DNA from: Viridothelium virens
Lineage: Eukaryota; Ascomycota; Dothideomycetes; Trypetheliales; Trypetheliaceae
DNA: 64,000 nt
Direction: 5' to 3'
Assembly (NCBI GenBank): GCA_010094025.1
Contig: ML991779.1
Coordinates: 248,001-312,000 of the forward strand
Shown piece after piece: positions 9,969 through 21,804 of the stretch (position 1 is the stretch's first letter; each line of letters starts with the position of its first letter). The position numbers were made by a program, and so were the translations under genes. The notes beneath the pieces were generated by a model. It did no database searches. It was not told the origin of the DNA and saw only the letters and a list, made by a program, of their open reading frames with translations.

Positions 9969-12900
9969 TCAAAGTCGGACGCCCCGAACAAGCAACCATA
10001 ACACCACTGGCACAATTACGTTATCATTCCCACCCGTCAAGACCGCCTCCATGAAACTTGCTCCGCACGCCGCCAAGCTCGCCTTCAGCCCCACTACGCT
10101 CCACTCCTCCCAACTACCCAGGCCCCCAATTTCACCTTCTGTACTCCCTTCCCAACCCCCAAACCTCAACCACGCTTTTCCGAACAACAGCCCTATCGTC
10201 ACAGCCGCTACGAAGGCCGCGCTCCCTTCCAACGATTTTCCCCCGGTCCACAGCCATTTCCTCCGTCCAAACCTTCTCCCCACTAAAGACGCCGCCGCAT
10301 CCCCCATCCCCACACATACCACCCCGGCCAGCATACTCACATCCGTACTGCCAGGGGGGACCTCCCACCCCTTCCACGCACCCTCTCCTTCCCTCCCCAC
10401 CCCCGCCAAGCTCAACCAGAGCGGAATCGCGCACCCGACGAGCAAGAACATATGACTGACGACGACCGGGCCTCTCAGATCACGGCCATCGACGTAAGGC
10501 TGCAGAAAGGCAGCGAGCGGCCCCGCTATGGGCGCGACTTGAGCAGCGCGGAAGGTGTCGAGGAGGAGGAAGACGGCAAGGACGAGGGCGAGGGTCAGGG
10601 CGGCGAAGCAGGGATCGAAGGGGATGGTGGGGAGGAGGAGGACGACGATGGTGCCGTGGAAGAGTTTGCGTCGGGTGTCGACTTCGATTGGGGTGAAGTA
10701 AGGGATGACGAGGACGAGGGTCAGGCCGAGGCTGAGGGTTAGGAGCCAGTGGGCGGTAAGGAGGAGGCGGGTGGTCGGGCCGCCGAGGAGCGTGCGGAGG
10801 GTTGAGAGGGTGGGGGGTTCGGGGTTGTGGTGGAGGAGTTGAGAGAGGATGTCGTGAGGGGAGAGGCGGAGAGGTGGAGCATTGGGAGTAAGGAGAGGGA
10901 TCCAGGATGAAAAGTGATAGGATTGGACGAAGGCGCGAAATGGTTCGATGCTCCCGAATAGATAGCCCAGTGCCCATCCGAAGGGTTCCGTATTGTTTAG
11001 TGCACGAATACCAATGTAAGAGCGGAGAGGAATGAGGATAACCAAAAGTGTGACGATGTAAGTGTATGCAGCGTAGCTCCACTTACGGGTCGTCGCCTGA
11101 GCTGGCGTGAGTGAGAGATAAGAGTGGGCTAAAGAGGTAATGCGATTGCGTTTTGAGGGTTTTGATGTTGATGTAGCTGCCAGGTCCACATCTGCTAAGG
11201 GATTTTCCGGTGAGCGTAAGGGAGATTGCAGCTCGGAAACATTCGCCATGGTATATCTCCTTTTTCGCGGACTAATGTTGGGACCGTCGTTGGTAGTACC
11301 GTTAGCCAGCAAAGGTGACGAAATCTTCAATGGACGCTCGATGGCAGATCGAGTCCCATCGTCATGGTCCACACAATCACGAAGTTGGGTTGTCAGAGAT
11401 CGTAATCGTGGTTTCGAGGTCTTATGTCTGACGTTGTCGAGAAGGTGACCGTCTTCATCGGCATCACTACCAGGACTCTCCTTCAGAGAATTGGTAAAAG
11501 GTAGGGCTAGGCCCTTGGATCTTAGACCAGCGGCCAAGGTATCAAGAAAGGAATCCCGGGCCATGATAACACGGCCTGCTCTTCGTAGCCGCCATTTTGG
11601 AATACGAGCAAGAGCCACGTTCCATTGCAGAACGTGCCGACAGAGGATGAACAAAGACAGGCCACCAGGTAGCAATAGCGCTAAAAGTATCGTTGCTTGA
11701 GGTGACCTCGCAAATAGCCAAACATTAATTAGTGCCGTCGCAAGTAATTGTAATTCTGCAGGTAATAAGCTCGTTGTAGTCAGGAAGTGTAGAGGTTGCG
11801 TCAATGCGCGTTGCAGTGGGTAGAGACAGACGATCATCTCCGCACCCAACCCAAGTGGAGGTGGAGCTTTCAGTCCATATGGCTTTGGAGGAAACAGTTT
11901 GTCTGGCCATCCGGTCCATTGCGATGCAAATAGTGGTACCATTGCTAGGAACCAGTGCAAGCAATCGTATCCCAGGGGAGCTCCAAACTTGAATATCAGC
12001 CTTGTCGGTAAAGCAGAAAGCCCCAGAACGACATTCGGAAGTATTAGTTCACCCGACGCTGGCGAAAGCGATAATGCCACCATGACAGGCAGGAAAGCTG
12101 GATAAAGCAGAGTTGCTGGGTCGAAGGCAGATGGGACACGGATTCCATAACGTCGCGGTCCCCCTTCCTCAAAGGCTCTTTGCAAAGAGTACTTTATCAA
12201 TCGTAGAGGATAGACTGCGCATAGGACGACGAAGATTGCAATGTGCGCACCGAGCTCTACTGCGTCAATATCAGCACTCGTTACTCATGTGTACTCTTTC
12301 CAGGTCCTTTCTGCCAGGGTAAAACCTACCTCGGTGCCACTCCCACGCCTTACCCCAAACCCCCTTTCCATTCACCACTGCCAGCCCAATCAACGCTAAC
12401 AAGACCGTCTCGCTGACCCTCCTCACCAATTCTGCCCTCCTCTTCTTCCTAAATTCCTCCCACTTCCTCTCCACCTCTCCACCCTCCAATCCATCCTTTG
12501 CTTTTCCCCCTTCTCCCCTCCCCTCTTTCCCCTCCTTCCCCACCCGCCTTGCTACTGCCACGCCGAGTATTCTTTCAAAATACCCCGCCTCTCCCCCTCC
12601 ATACACTTTCCGCTGCTCCTCCTCCAAAAACCGCGGCGTCATCAATGCATCCAGCTCTTCCAACACCTGCCCGCCGTCATCCTCCCCGCTTGCGCCCCTC
12701 AGCCCCTTGCGCGGACGCAACCGCGGCGCCGGGAGTGCCTTGACGAAGGGGGCAGCACCCTCATCGTCGGCTTCAGTACCAGATTCACTACCGCCGCCAC
12801 CGCCGCCGAGGGTGGTGGTGGAGGTTGTAGAGCGGTAGGCCGGGCGCCGGCGGGCACGACCGTCGTGGTCAGTGTAGGGAGACTTGGGGTCGAGAGTGCC

Positions 12901-13245
12901 GTTAGCTGGGGGTTGAAGCGGATCGGAAGATTGTTGAGGAGGGGACGAAGAGGAGGTTCGAGCTGCGGTGGAGGAGGAAAGGTATGGAGACCATTGTGGT
13001 GGGGCGGAGGCAGTCGAGGTGTTTAAGACATCTTCGTCGTGGGAGATTGAGGTTTCAGGAGAGAGAGGAGCATGACGGAGTGCTCGGAGTTCTTCGGTGT
13101 GATAGAGATAGGGATGTGGGCTTCGATCTCGTGAGCGATTTTGCTGAAGGTGGTCTAGATCAGGGTCCTCAGATTCCAACAGGTCCGTAGAGCTCGGCGT
13201 TGTTGCGTCGTGGTGCTCAGAGTTGAGCAGCTTGGGACTTGGCAT
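9969..13245 (-). CDS. SEC59: Dolichol kinase (Sec59 family)
   Basis: Two exons on the minus strand, 13245-12330 and 12259-9969, join in frame to 1068 residues. The enzyme phosphorylates dolichol with CTP in the ER membrane, making the carrier for N-glycosylation, O-mannosylation and GPI anchors. The C-terminal third is a polytopic kinase domain with the HGTIVVLLLP segment, the GMGDAAASLVGRRFG motif and the kSLEGS motif (TGGKSLEGSAAF) of the CTP-binding region. The N-terminal about 270 residues are low complexity (Ser/Pro/Gly, acidic and basic runs) and end in one hydrophobic segment; such extensions are common in filamentous fungi, while yeast Sec59 is about 519 residues. A Ser-rich soluble loop separates two membrane regions. 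The start at 13245 is the only ATG near the beginning of the open frame. Confidence 0.9.
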
Positions 13246-13912
13246 TGTCCCGCCGACTATTGCATCCAGACGAGTCTATGCCATGGTATGTAGGAGGACC
13301 ATAAGTCTTGGTGGATAGCCATCGTTGTCGTGGGTGGATCGAGGACGAATATCACATGCTTCGTTTGACAAGAAGGTTACGTAGATCTTTCCCTCTGCGC
13401 CGCCCAATTAGGAAATGTTTCGAGAAGCTTACTTCGCTCACTCGACCCTGAAATAAGGAAATTATACCATACACTTCCTCGAGATCTGACTTTTCCAAGT
13501 CAACACATCTCCTAAAATTAAGCGCTTGCAGCTTTGATTTCAATACGTGGCATAGTCTCCAATTCAAGATACTCTTTAGATATCGGCATCCCCCTCACCC
13601 AATTGATAATATTGACGTCTCAACCACCATCTTCAGTCCCATGCTTGGCTCTACCGGTTCCGTGCATCTTGACTAACTGCTCGTGGCTAATTGCGAACAA
13701 ATCTTCAAGTCATGCTTCTAATATTTGAAAAAATCCGTATTCATGAAGAGGTGGTCAGACATTAAAATTATGTGACTGTGAACGACGTTCTCTCTAGTCA
13801 ACATGCAAAACATATGCGATTTTCATTTATTTAGGAAGGGAAAAGGAACAAGGACTATTTACAACTTCCGCCAGCTGAAGAGATTCAGCCAGAACAACTT
13901 TTCTACCCGCTT
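13246..13912. other. Intergenic region between dolichol kinase and lipase genes
   Basis: Upstream of dolichol kinase and downstream of the lipase. No supported gene; moderately AT-rich from about 13500 to 13870. Confidence 0.4.
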
Positions 13913-15121
13913 CTAATTTCCGTGTCGTGAACGCTGACCACCAAAACGCTTTGCAGCCTCGGAATTCACATCTTCATTATCACCGAGGCCAAGTTCGGGA
14001 TATTCTCTACCCCAATCATGCGGATCCCCTCCAGGGACACATAGGCCCAGCCTCCAAAAGTAGTCTCGATGCGCAAAAAACAGCTGCCATAGCTTATATT
14101 TCGACGGCACATTCCACATATCACTTTCGGAATGGACACCTCGATCGAACTCGGTTGCAAGGTCATCTGGTGTCATGACTCCGGACGTAGCATCTGCACC
14201 AGCAATGCAATGTGGGTCTTCGTCTCCATCGCAACGTCGTAGATCTCCAACATCAGGGCTTAGCTCTGATTTGGAGATATAAACTTCCTCCGCGTGCATA
14301 CGAAATCCCCACTCCTTAGGTGGCAAGAGTGGCACAGGATCATCTACGTGTGTAACCCGTCTGTACGCAGTCTCCTTTCCAGTAGCACCAGCGTTATTGT
14401 CACTGAAATGGAAGCGCTGGTCGATGAAGCGCATGAGTGCATCATTACCGAGACGTGGTTCGCCAAAGGTGGCTACGCGAGGATTCCATCCACGGGCAAT
14501 GAAATCGAGGGAAGCGAGGCCTGCAACCGCACCACCTAAGGAGTGTCCAACGAGCGTGAGGGTATAGTTGGGATAGCTCGCGATAGCGGTTTCGAGACTC
14601 GGGAGGATCTCTGAGCGAGTGTTGACCCAAGAGCGGTAGAAACCACTGTGGACAGTGCAGTTTCTGCAAGCTTCGGTTTTAGGCGATTCTCTATCATCCG
14701 GATATGGAACATAGTCTTGAGGGATGGTAGAGAGGTCTGCGACCGTGTTTGCAATAGAATATGTGCCTCGAAAGGCGACTATAATTCGCGGGTTCGAAGG
14801 AGAATGAGCGAGAGCTATGTAGCCGCACGAGTCAGACATCAACTGCCCTGTGTTCCATGTTGTCACGAGCTCAAAGTCCTGGAAGTCGTCGCATCGACTG
14901 ATGCATTTGAAGGGCTTCTGGATACCAGTCCCAGTCAGACCGACACAGTAAGATATATCGACCAGACGCGCCAGCTCTTCCAGTTCAGCGAAGACTTGGA
15001 AGGACACGGAGCGGTTTCGGGTGGCATGGTCTACGAGCGGTGCCTGAGAGGTCGGCAAGCACCAGACATACGAAACCAAGGATGAGAGTAAGACAGCAAG
15101 AAGACGAAGGGCCGCGCGCAT
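13913..15121 (-). CDS. Secreted class 3 (alpha/beta hydrolase) lipase
   Basis: Single exon, 402 residues. The N terminus has a signal peptide (about 1-21, hydrophobic core LLAVLLSSLVSYVWC). The nucleophile elbow GHSLGG carries the catalytic Ser at residue 194, preceded by the oxyanion segment IIVAFRGTYS. The likely catalytic Asp is in RVTHVDDPVPLLPP. The catalytic His is expected near the C terminus but I could not single it out. Paired Cys residues (for example around KCISRCDD and EACRNC) fit an extracellular enzyme. The closest families are Thermomyces-type triacylglycerol lipases and related feruloyl esterases; the C-terminal extension (about 310-402) is not usual for either. Substrate cannot be read from sequence. 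Confidence 0.9.
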   Translation of the reverse strand: MRAALRLLAVLLSSLVSYVWCLPTSQAPLVDHATRNRSVSFQVFAELEELARLVDISYCVGLTGTGIQKPFKCISRCDDFQDFELVTTWNTGQLMSDSCGYIALAHSPSNPRIIVAFRGTYSIANTVADLSTIPQDYVPYPDDRESPKTEACRNCTVHSGFYRSWVNTRSEILPSLETAIASYPNYTLTLVGHSLGGAVAGLASLDFIARGWNPRVATFGEPRLGNDALMRFIDQRFHFSDNNAGATGKETAYRRVTHVDDPVPLLPPKEWGFRMHAEEVYISKSELSPDVGDLRRCDGDEDPHCIAGADATSGVMTPDDLATEFDRGVHSESDMWNVPSKYKLWQLFFAHRDYFWRLGLCVPGGDPHDWGREYPELGLGDNEDVNSEAAKRFGGQRSRHGN

Positions 15122-16111
15122 GGTCGGCGCGCCGCAGGTCGATCACATAATCTGTGGAGTTCTTGGGTAGAGGAAGTCGCTGAGGCTCCAAGGGTGCAAG
15201 TTCTAAGGTCAGGACGGAAAGGTGGAAATGTGGAGTTGGACGGTGGAGACCACCAGGGTATGAAGGCAGATGACGTCATCAATCACGATCATGCTTTGCC
15301 GATCTCCCGGATCGTTTCGTTTATTTGTCTCATCTGGTATTTGCACTTTCCCATGGCGCCATCATGGTCCACTTTGAAGGGTTGAGGTGCCAGCAGCCTC
15401 CGTTTGAGGCAACCATACACCCATAGGTGCATAGGTGTGGGATACAATGACATGTGGTTTTTCGATGGCAATTGCTGTCAAGCACAAGACCCAACATCGC
15501 TAAGCCACGTTCGCAGTTTGTAGGACGTGCTGTTTCCGTAATCGCAGGCTTGGTAGTAATTATTAGATACTGACTGCACGAAAACCAGTAATCCAACATT
15601 CCACTAAGCATTCATATGTATCGGAGTCGGCGGTCGGGATGTTGTTCTCTCCAGCGTGTCATGCCAGTCAAGCTAGCGTTGACCCTGGCTTGGGTTGCGC
15701 GTTGCTGAGTGGAAAACGTCGAGTTGAGCTGGTCGGTCCACTTCTCTTGGCCCTAACGTCATTATCACTCTGCCGTTTCATCTCCCATCATCCCCATCTT
15801 TAGCTGACCCAGCTGCTTCTCATCTGCGCGCAATCGCCATGCACAAGGGAGATTCTGGATTTATTCCCTTCCCTTCGCTTCTCAAGCTGGCGTGCTGATT
15901 CATCCGGCCCGCCTTGCTACTAAGCGCAGTACTGCTGTTTCCGGCCCTTCCGATTGATTTCCAGTATCCTAGTATTGAGACGATCTATGTAGCACTCGGA
16001 CCGAAAATAACCTCGAGGAAAACGCAACGTCATCTTCATTGCGCACATCCAAAACCTCGAGATCGATATCTTTCAGCAGACTTTTGCTAGTCTGACCAAA
16101 TTCTCGCCAAC
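15122..16111. other. Divergent intergenic region (lipase / membrane protein)
   Basis: About 1 kb between the divergent lipase gene and the membrane-protein gene at 16112. No coding frame with protein character; no repeats or RNA genes recognised. Confidence 0.4.
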
Positions 16112-17309
16112 ATGATGCAAGCTCCAGCCAGACAGAGCACCGACCTTAGCCGGACGGGCAGGCCCAGCCTCAGCAGTCCACGTCCGTCGATGAGTGGTGG
16201 AAGACACAGCTTGAGCTTCAGTAGAAGAAAATCGGGAAATCAAGAAACACTACCTGACGGTCGATCTGCCTCCGCTCCGCCCGTTCCAACACTCCCCATT
16301 ACTGAGGACGGCACCACTGAGCAAAACATCAGCAATGCTTCGTCAATGGGTATCATCGAACCCGGTCCACCACCGCTCGATTATTCTCTTCGTGTTCGAA
16401 AATGGAGTATCCTGATCTTCTGGTCCCTAGTGTTTGCAGACTCGGTAGCAATGCCAATAGCCCTTTATTTCGGCTTGTTTTATGGCACAAGCCTGTCGCA
16501 TAATACCGTTTTCAGTATCAGTACGGCAGCGTTAGGAGGTGTTTCTATTATTGAATACTTCCTCCGCTTCTGGAGGCTATGGAAGAAAGGCTCGACGTGT
16601 CGAGCTATCGGCGCTCGTCGGGCATACGTAAGTTCATTATCCATATCGGCACCACAATGGACAACAGTTGACTCTTCTATAGCTCGATTGGTTCCACTGG
16701 AATTATTCCTTCGCATGGATGATTATCATGATCGAGCTAATTGTCGGTACAATTCCAAAAGAACCCCCCATTCGCCTCCTTTCCATGCCTGTCCCTACCC
16801 TCACCTTCGCTTTCGGCGTCGAACTCCTTATTGTCGACGCTGCTCGCCTAATGGGGATGCGCGCGCCCTTTCGGATTTCATCGCTTCCTCAAGGAGCGCC
16901 GCTGCGTCCTGGCATATATTCTATCATTGAAGACATCATCGCGGTTGATGGGTCTGGTGGCACGGAGTTCAGAGAACGATTCAATGCACGATACAACGCA
17001 AGCCATTATTTTCGGCAGATGCTTCACCGCTTGACACTCTTCTGGGCGGTGCCGGCCTGTCTTATCGCGGGAGGAACGACAGCAGTCATTTTCACCGTTC
17101 CCAAGGACGTTGCTTATGTTGTACGTTGCACCTTTCCGTACTATCCCTTCCAGTATGTGACTAACGTATTGCAGATTGGCTGGACAGTTCCATTTGCCTG
17201 GGCGGCCATTTGGGCATTAATCACAACTAAATGGGTGCAGATTAGTCTACGCGACGAACACCGACATTGGGCAGAAAGCCGCGAGAAAGAGCCGGCAGCT
17301 GCTCCCTAA
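16112..17309 (+). CDS. Fungal multi-pass membrane protein of unknown function
   Basis: Three exons (16112-16627, 16683-17120, 17175-17309) join in frame to 362 residues. The second intron is 54 nt, a multiple of three. The first about 85 residues are Ser/Arg/Pro-rich and hydrophilic, so the N terminus is probably cytosolic. At least six hydrophobic segments follow: WSILIFWSLVFADSVAMPIA, VFSISTAALGGVSIIEYFL, FAWMIIMIELIVGTI, LTFAFGVELLIVDAARL, LTLFWAVPACLIAGGTTAVI and FAWAAIWALITTKWV. A conserved-looking loop (GTEFRERFNARYNASHYFRQML) sits before the fifth. I do not recognise a family with assigned function; it looks like a conserved Pezizomycotina integral membrane protein. Confidence 0.82.
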
Positions 17310-18056
17310 TGGAATAACTGGCCACGATTATCTTGTTGTACATATTAAAGATGGAATTTGTGAGGAGGCGACTGGAGTTCTCGTGCTCTCTCCTTATACC
17401 CCAGCGGTCTTTTCCGTCCAGCATTCAATCCGTTGAGAAAAGCGGGTCTTTCACGTTAGATTAGGATTAGCAACTACATAGAATTAAAAGATACTGTAGT
17501 AATAAAAGCGCTCTTACAAACGTAGACTTGTTTGCGGGAAACGCGAGTTCTTATGAACGCAGAAATTTTACAAGATAAGCTTAAGAAGGTGGTGTAATGT
17601 GGTATGCTACTGTCGGTGTTCTTGTACAGCGTAGTCAATCATATTGTGAAGGATGACTATCCTTGGCCAAATTTCCAGTACAGATTCGTCACCTTTTCCT
17701 ACTCGCGTGATCGTGACTTCCAGTCTCGTATCTGGTCCAACATATTGCTTGGAAGTCTCATGGTAGATGGGTCTGGCAAAGATGCGCTACCAAGCGCATA
17801 CGTTGACTGATTCGATTTATTCGATAGCTGATGACTTCATGACTGGCACGAGTGGAACACCTCACACTACTAGAGTGCCTCATAAGCTACCCAGCTTCGT
17901 GTAAGACCATTACAGCGCGGCCGAATCTAGACTTAGAATGCCTTTGATGGTTTAGGTATTTACATTGAACTAGCTGAAGTCTCTCTGTGCGTCCCTTCGT
18001 ATCTGGGAATCCACTTGAACTCTAGTACGCTCGTCTCATGTGGATAATACCAAGAT
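17310..18056. other. Intergenic region before the NRPS-like gene
   Basis: No supported gene. A 68-residue plus-strand frame at 17604-17810 has no recognisable character. Confidence 0.4.
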
Positions 18057-21000
18057 ATGGACACCAACTATTTCGTCTGTACTCTTGGACAAGCTGCTGT
18101 TCTCAACGAGAAAGTTGGCAAAGGAGATTACTCCAGCATTAATGAATTAATTGACTTTCTAGAAAGAGACCTTTCCGAAAGGCTGGCAGTCGGGTTCCCA
18201 TCAATAGGAAAAGAAACCGAAGCCAAACCTTCCATTTTTACCTTCTCTGATATTAAGAGAATATCTACCAAAGTCGCTAGCATTCTTCAACCGTCTGTAT
18301 CGTCATGTAGCCCCGGGACGTCAGTTGGGTTGCTCTGCCAGAGTTCTCCAGCATTCTTGTTCACATGGCTTGCTTTGATTCGGCTTGGCTATTCTGTGCT
18401 TTTGGTAGCTCCACAATTAGCTATGTCTGCGATTTCCAGTCTTTGCAGAGCTTCTGGGGTATCAGTGCTGTTCTATGATGCAAAGTATGAGAATCTCGCA
18501 AAAGGGACGCCCGAATGGCTTCAAGATACTGTGCTTCCCTTCACTAAGAAAGATGAGGCTGTTCATTTCCATGAACTCACGGCCACATCGAAACAAATTG
18601 CTATTGAGACGCCAAAAATTGAAGAGGAGGCAGTTGCATATCTATTTCATACCTCAGGAACGTCCAGCGGTCTTCCGAAACCCATTCCACAGACGCATCG
18701 AGCAGCGGCTGGCGTTTTACCACGCCTTATGAATTCAAACGACGCCCCTCTACTTGCAACTTTTACGACAACTCCTCTTTACCACGGTGGCATCTCTGAC
18801 CTTTTCCGCGCCTGGACCAGCGGTGCCATGATCTGGCTCTTCCCCGCGCACCTTGCTCCCATTACGGCTCCTAATATCAATCAATGTCTCAACCAAATCA
18901 AATCGCTCGGGGGATCTCAAGATACATCACCCGTGAAATACTTCTCTTCGGTTCCCTACGTCCTCCAAATGCTCGCCAGCGATCCTGAAGGGCTCCAGAA
19001 CCTCCAAGCCGTGGACCTTGTCGGCGTCGGCGGTGCAGCCCTTCCTCCTTCCCTCGGTGACATCCTCGTCTCGAAAGATGTGAACCTCGTCTCTCGCTAC
19101 GGTAGCGCTGAATGCGGGTTCCTGCTATCTTCGCACCGAAATTATGCCCACGATAAAGAATGGCAATACTTGCGCACTCCCAGCGGCGTTGAATACCTCG
19201 AATTTGAACTTCAAGACGACACGGAGCAGACGTACGAGCTGGTAGTCAAGCCAGGATGGCCACATATGGCGAAGCAGAATCGTGAGGACGGGAGTTATGC
19301 CACAAGTGATCTGTTTGTGAAGCACCGGGAGCTGGAGGGAGCATGGAGGTATCATTCGAGAAAGGATGCGCAATTGACGCTCGTGACGGGGAAGAAGTTT
19401 GATCCAGCACCGCTTGAGGCAGATATTGTAGCTGCGACACCCCTGATTGGAGAGGCGGTGGTATTTGGGAATGGCGAGTCATATCCAGGAGCATTGATCT
19501 TCAGGAGTAAGCAGGCAGACGAAATGGGGGATGAGGAGTTTTTGGTAGAGACGTGGAAGGTGGTCGAGACGATGAACCAAGAGAGTCAGGAGCATGCAAA
19601 GTTGGCAAGAGGGATGCTTGTGCCCATGTTGTCTAAAGAAAGCAGTGCATTGCAGAAAAGCAGTAAAGGTACGCTGTTACGGAAGCAGGCTGAAGAGAAG
19701 TTCAGCGATATCATACGAAAGACGTATTCTGATGCGGGCGGGGACAATACATTCGTGCCAGACGACAAGATCAAAGTCAAGATTCTCGAGGCGGTGAAAT
19801 CTATTGTTCGAGGGGGAGAGCAATTGAGCCCAGAGACTGACCTTTTCTCCTTTGGTATGGACTCTGCAGCGAGCATGCAAATACGCTCTCGACTTCGACG
19901 ACTACTACCAAAGAGTGCAGAAGAGTTGCCAATGACGATAGTCGAGGACTGTGGCGATGTAAACGCACTCAGCACTTTCATCGAGAAAAGGCGCCAGGGC
20001 GAAAGCCAGTCTCCCAGCAATGATGATGACTACGCTCTCATGCATCAACTCGTCGACCGTTACAGCACTTTCACCTCTCCCCAACCATCTACCAACAGAG
20101 CATCTCACGTCAATGAAACATCTGAGAAAGGATATGTCGTAGTGCTCACAGGAGCAACTGGTGCCCTCGGCTCTCATGTCCTCACCCAACTCGTCGCTTC
20201 TCCCGACGTCATAAAAATTTACTGTCTCGTCCGCGGTGCTACTCCCCACGCGGCTCGCGAACGCGTCTCCAAAGCCCTCTCACAACGCGGTCTCCCTCCT
20301 CTCCCTCCTCCCTCAGACCAGACCGGCGAGTCTGGCGATGAGAAAGCCGTCATCCTCCCCGCCAAACTCAGCATCCCCGACCTCGGTCTATCCCCCACCG
20401 ACTACACGCAGCTCGCGACCTCCACAACGCTCATCCTCCACCTCGCCTGGCCCGTCAACTTCCGCCTCCGCCTCGCCAACTTCGAAAAGGACAGCATCGC
20501 ATCCGTCGCCCAGCTCCTCCGCCTTGCGCTCGCCTCTCCCCGCCCCCTCCCACCCGCCTTCGTCTTCTGTTCTTCCACGGCCAGCGTCTTGCACCACCGC
20601 CCTGACCCCTCGTCCAGCGCCACGCCGACGGTGCCGGAGCAGATGATCGCTGATCCGGCGGCCGCAGCTCCACTGGGCTACGCGCGCTCTAAATGGGTTG
20701 CGGAACACATCTGTGCTCGTGCGGCGCAGACGACGCGACTTGCGGGGCGGGTCGCGGTGCTGCGCGTGGGACAGCTGGCGGGCGATACGGAGCGGGGAGC
20801 GTGGAATGCGAGCGAGGCGTGGCCGTTGATGCTGCGGAGCGTGATCGAGACGGGGGCACTGCCAGCGTTGAGAGAGGAGGTGCTTGGGTGGCTGGGAGTG
20901 GATGTTGCCGCGGGTGCGGTGATCGAGAGTGCGATGGTAGTTGAAGGGGAAGGAAGGCAAGAGGGGGAGGAGCAGGAGCAGGAGCAGGGGAAGGAGCAGA

Positions 21001-21380
21001 GCGACAGCAAAGAGGGTGAGGAGAGAATCAGGGTATGTCATGTGCTGAACGAGCATACAACGCCCACGTGGATGGATTTGCTAGGGTGGATGAAGAAGAG
21101 GGAGAAGTTTGAGGTTGTGGAGGCGGCAGAGTGGGTAAGAAAGTTGGAGAGCTTGCGGGAGAAGATGCCAGAGCATCCAGCTCTGGGGCTTCTAGGGCTT
21201 TGGAGGGATGCCTATGGAGACCAAAGTGGAGGTGGACAAGAAGAGAAACGAGAGCAAAAGGAGACTCCCATATTTGCCATGGCGAAATCGAAAGAGACCG
21301 CGCCAATTTTAAAGACGGTGAGACCGGTAGACGAAGAATACTTTGGAAAAATGTGGGAATGGATCAAAACGAATATGTGA
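18057..21380 (+). CDS. NRPS-like carboxylic acid reductase (adenylation-thiolation-reductase)
   Basis: Single exon, 1107 residues, with three domains. The adenylation domain (about 30-510) has the phosphate-binding loop TSGTSSGLPKP near residue 200 and YHSRKDAQLTLVTGKKFDP near 435. The carrier domain (about 570-650) has phosphopantetheine Ser603 in FSFGMDSAAS. The thioester-reductase domain (from about 690) has the NADPH loop TGATGALGSHV near 697 and the SDR pair in YARSK near 876-880. There is no condensation domain, so the enzyme should activate one carboxylic acid and release it as an aldehyde or alcohol; the substrate is unknown. A Glu/Gln-rich insert lies near 960-985. It is flanked by a membrane-protein gene and a GH79 gene, with no other tailoring enzymes next to it, so its pathway is not shown by context. 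Confidence 0.92.
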   Translation: MDTNYFVCTLGQAAVLNEKVGKGDYSSINELIDFLERDLSERLAVGFPSIGKETEAKPSIFTFSDIKRISTKVASILQPSVSSCSPGTSVGLLCQSSPAFLFTWLALIRLGYSVLLVAPQLAMSAISSLCRASGVSVLFYDAKYENLAKGTPEWLQDTVLPFTKKDEAVHFHELTATSKQIAIETPKIEEEAVAYLFHTSGTSSGLPKPIPQTHRAAAGVLPRLMNSNDAPLLATFTTTPLYHGGISDLFRAWTSGAMIWLFPAHLAPITAPNINQCLNQIKSLGGSQDTSPVKYFSSVPYVLQMLASDPEGLQNLQAVDLVGVGGAALPPSLGDILVSKDVNLVSRYGSAECGFLLSSHRNYAHDKEWQYLRTPSGVEYLEFELQDDTEQTYELVVKPGWPHMAKQNREDGSYATSDLFVKHRELEGAWRYHSRKDAQLTLVTGKKFDPAPLEADIVAATPLIGEAVVFGNGESYPGALIFRSKQADEMGDEEFLVETWKVVETMNQESQEHAKLARGMLVPMLSKESSALQKSSKGTLLRKQAEEKFSDIIRKTYSDAGGDNTFVPDDKIKVKILEAVKSIVRGGEQLSPETDLFSFGMDSAASMQIRSRLRRLLPKSAEELPMTIVEDCGDVNALSTFIEKRRQGESQSPSNDDDYALMHQLVDRYSTFTSPQPSTNRASHVNETSEKGYVVVLTGATGALGSHVLTQLVASPDVIKIYCLVRGATPHAARERVSKALSQRGLPPLPPPSDQTGESGDEKAVILPAKLSIPDLGLSPTDYTQLATSTTLILHLAWPVNFRLRLANFEKDSIASVAQLLRLALASPRPLPPAFVFCSSTASVLHHRPDPSSSATPTVPEQMIADPAAAAPLGYARSKWVAEHICARAAQTTRLAGRVAVLRVGQLAGDTERGAWNASEAWPLMLRSVIETGALPALREEVLGWLGVDVAAGAVIESAMVVEGEGRQEGEEQEQEQGKEQSDSKEGEERIRVCHVLNEHTTPTWMDLLGWMKKREKFEVVEAAEWVRKLESLREKMPEHPALGLLGLWRDAYGDQSGGGQEEKREQKETPIFAMAKSKETAPILKTVRPVDEEYFGKMWEWIKTNM

Positions 21381-21804
21381 AAGAAATGGACACATTGAAG
21401 AACGATATTTGGAGATAGTTTATCAGAAGATTTTGCTTCAACCAAAAAAAAAAAAGTCGCTTCGTACAAGGATAGTAAGGTTGGTTGAGCTGTGCGTGAA
21501 GTGATAAAGCTTACACAGGTCTTCAAAGCTCTCTGAAGGTCCAGACTCTCAAATCGTCGACTCAGGTACTCTGTCACCCTGTTGAGTTCCCCTCGGCGAT
21601 CTGCAGGAACGCCGGGACAATGATGCACCTCTGGCGCCGTTGACATGCGGGGTGTGGGGATAGTTACATGCTGCATTTGGCCGTTGATGGTCGATCAAAT
21701 TAAAATTAGCCAAAATACTCCGTAGAAACGGAGGTCATGTTTTTTCAATCTTTCTTTCTTTTGCTCTTTTCTACTTCTCTGCGGTTTTCAAAAGCTCGTC
21801 GAAC
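21381..21804. other. Intergenic region between NRPS-like and GH79 genes
   Basis: 3' flank of the NRPS-like gene, with a 12-nt A run near 21445, and the promoter of the GH79 gene, with a T/C-rich tract at about 21740-21785. No gene seen. Confidence 0.4.

Noticed and set aside
20388-21056. 222-codon minus-strand frame inside the NRPS-like gene
   Set aside because: It is antisense to the conserved reductase domain and low in complexity.
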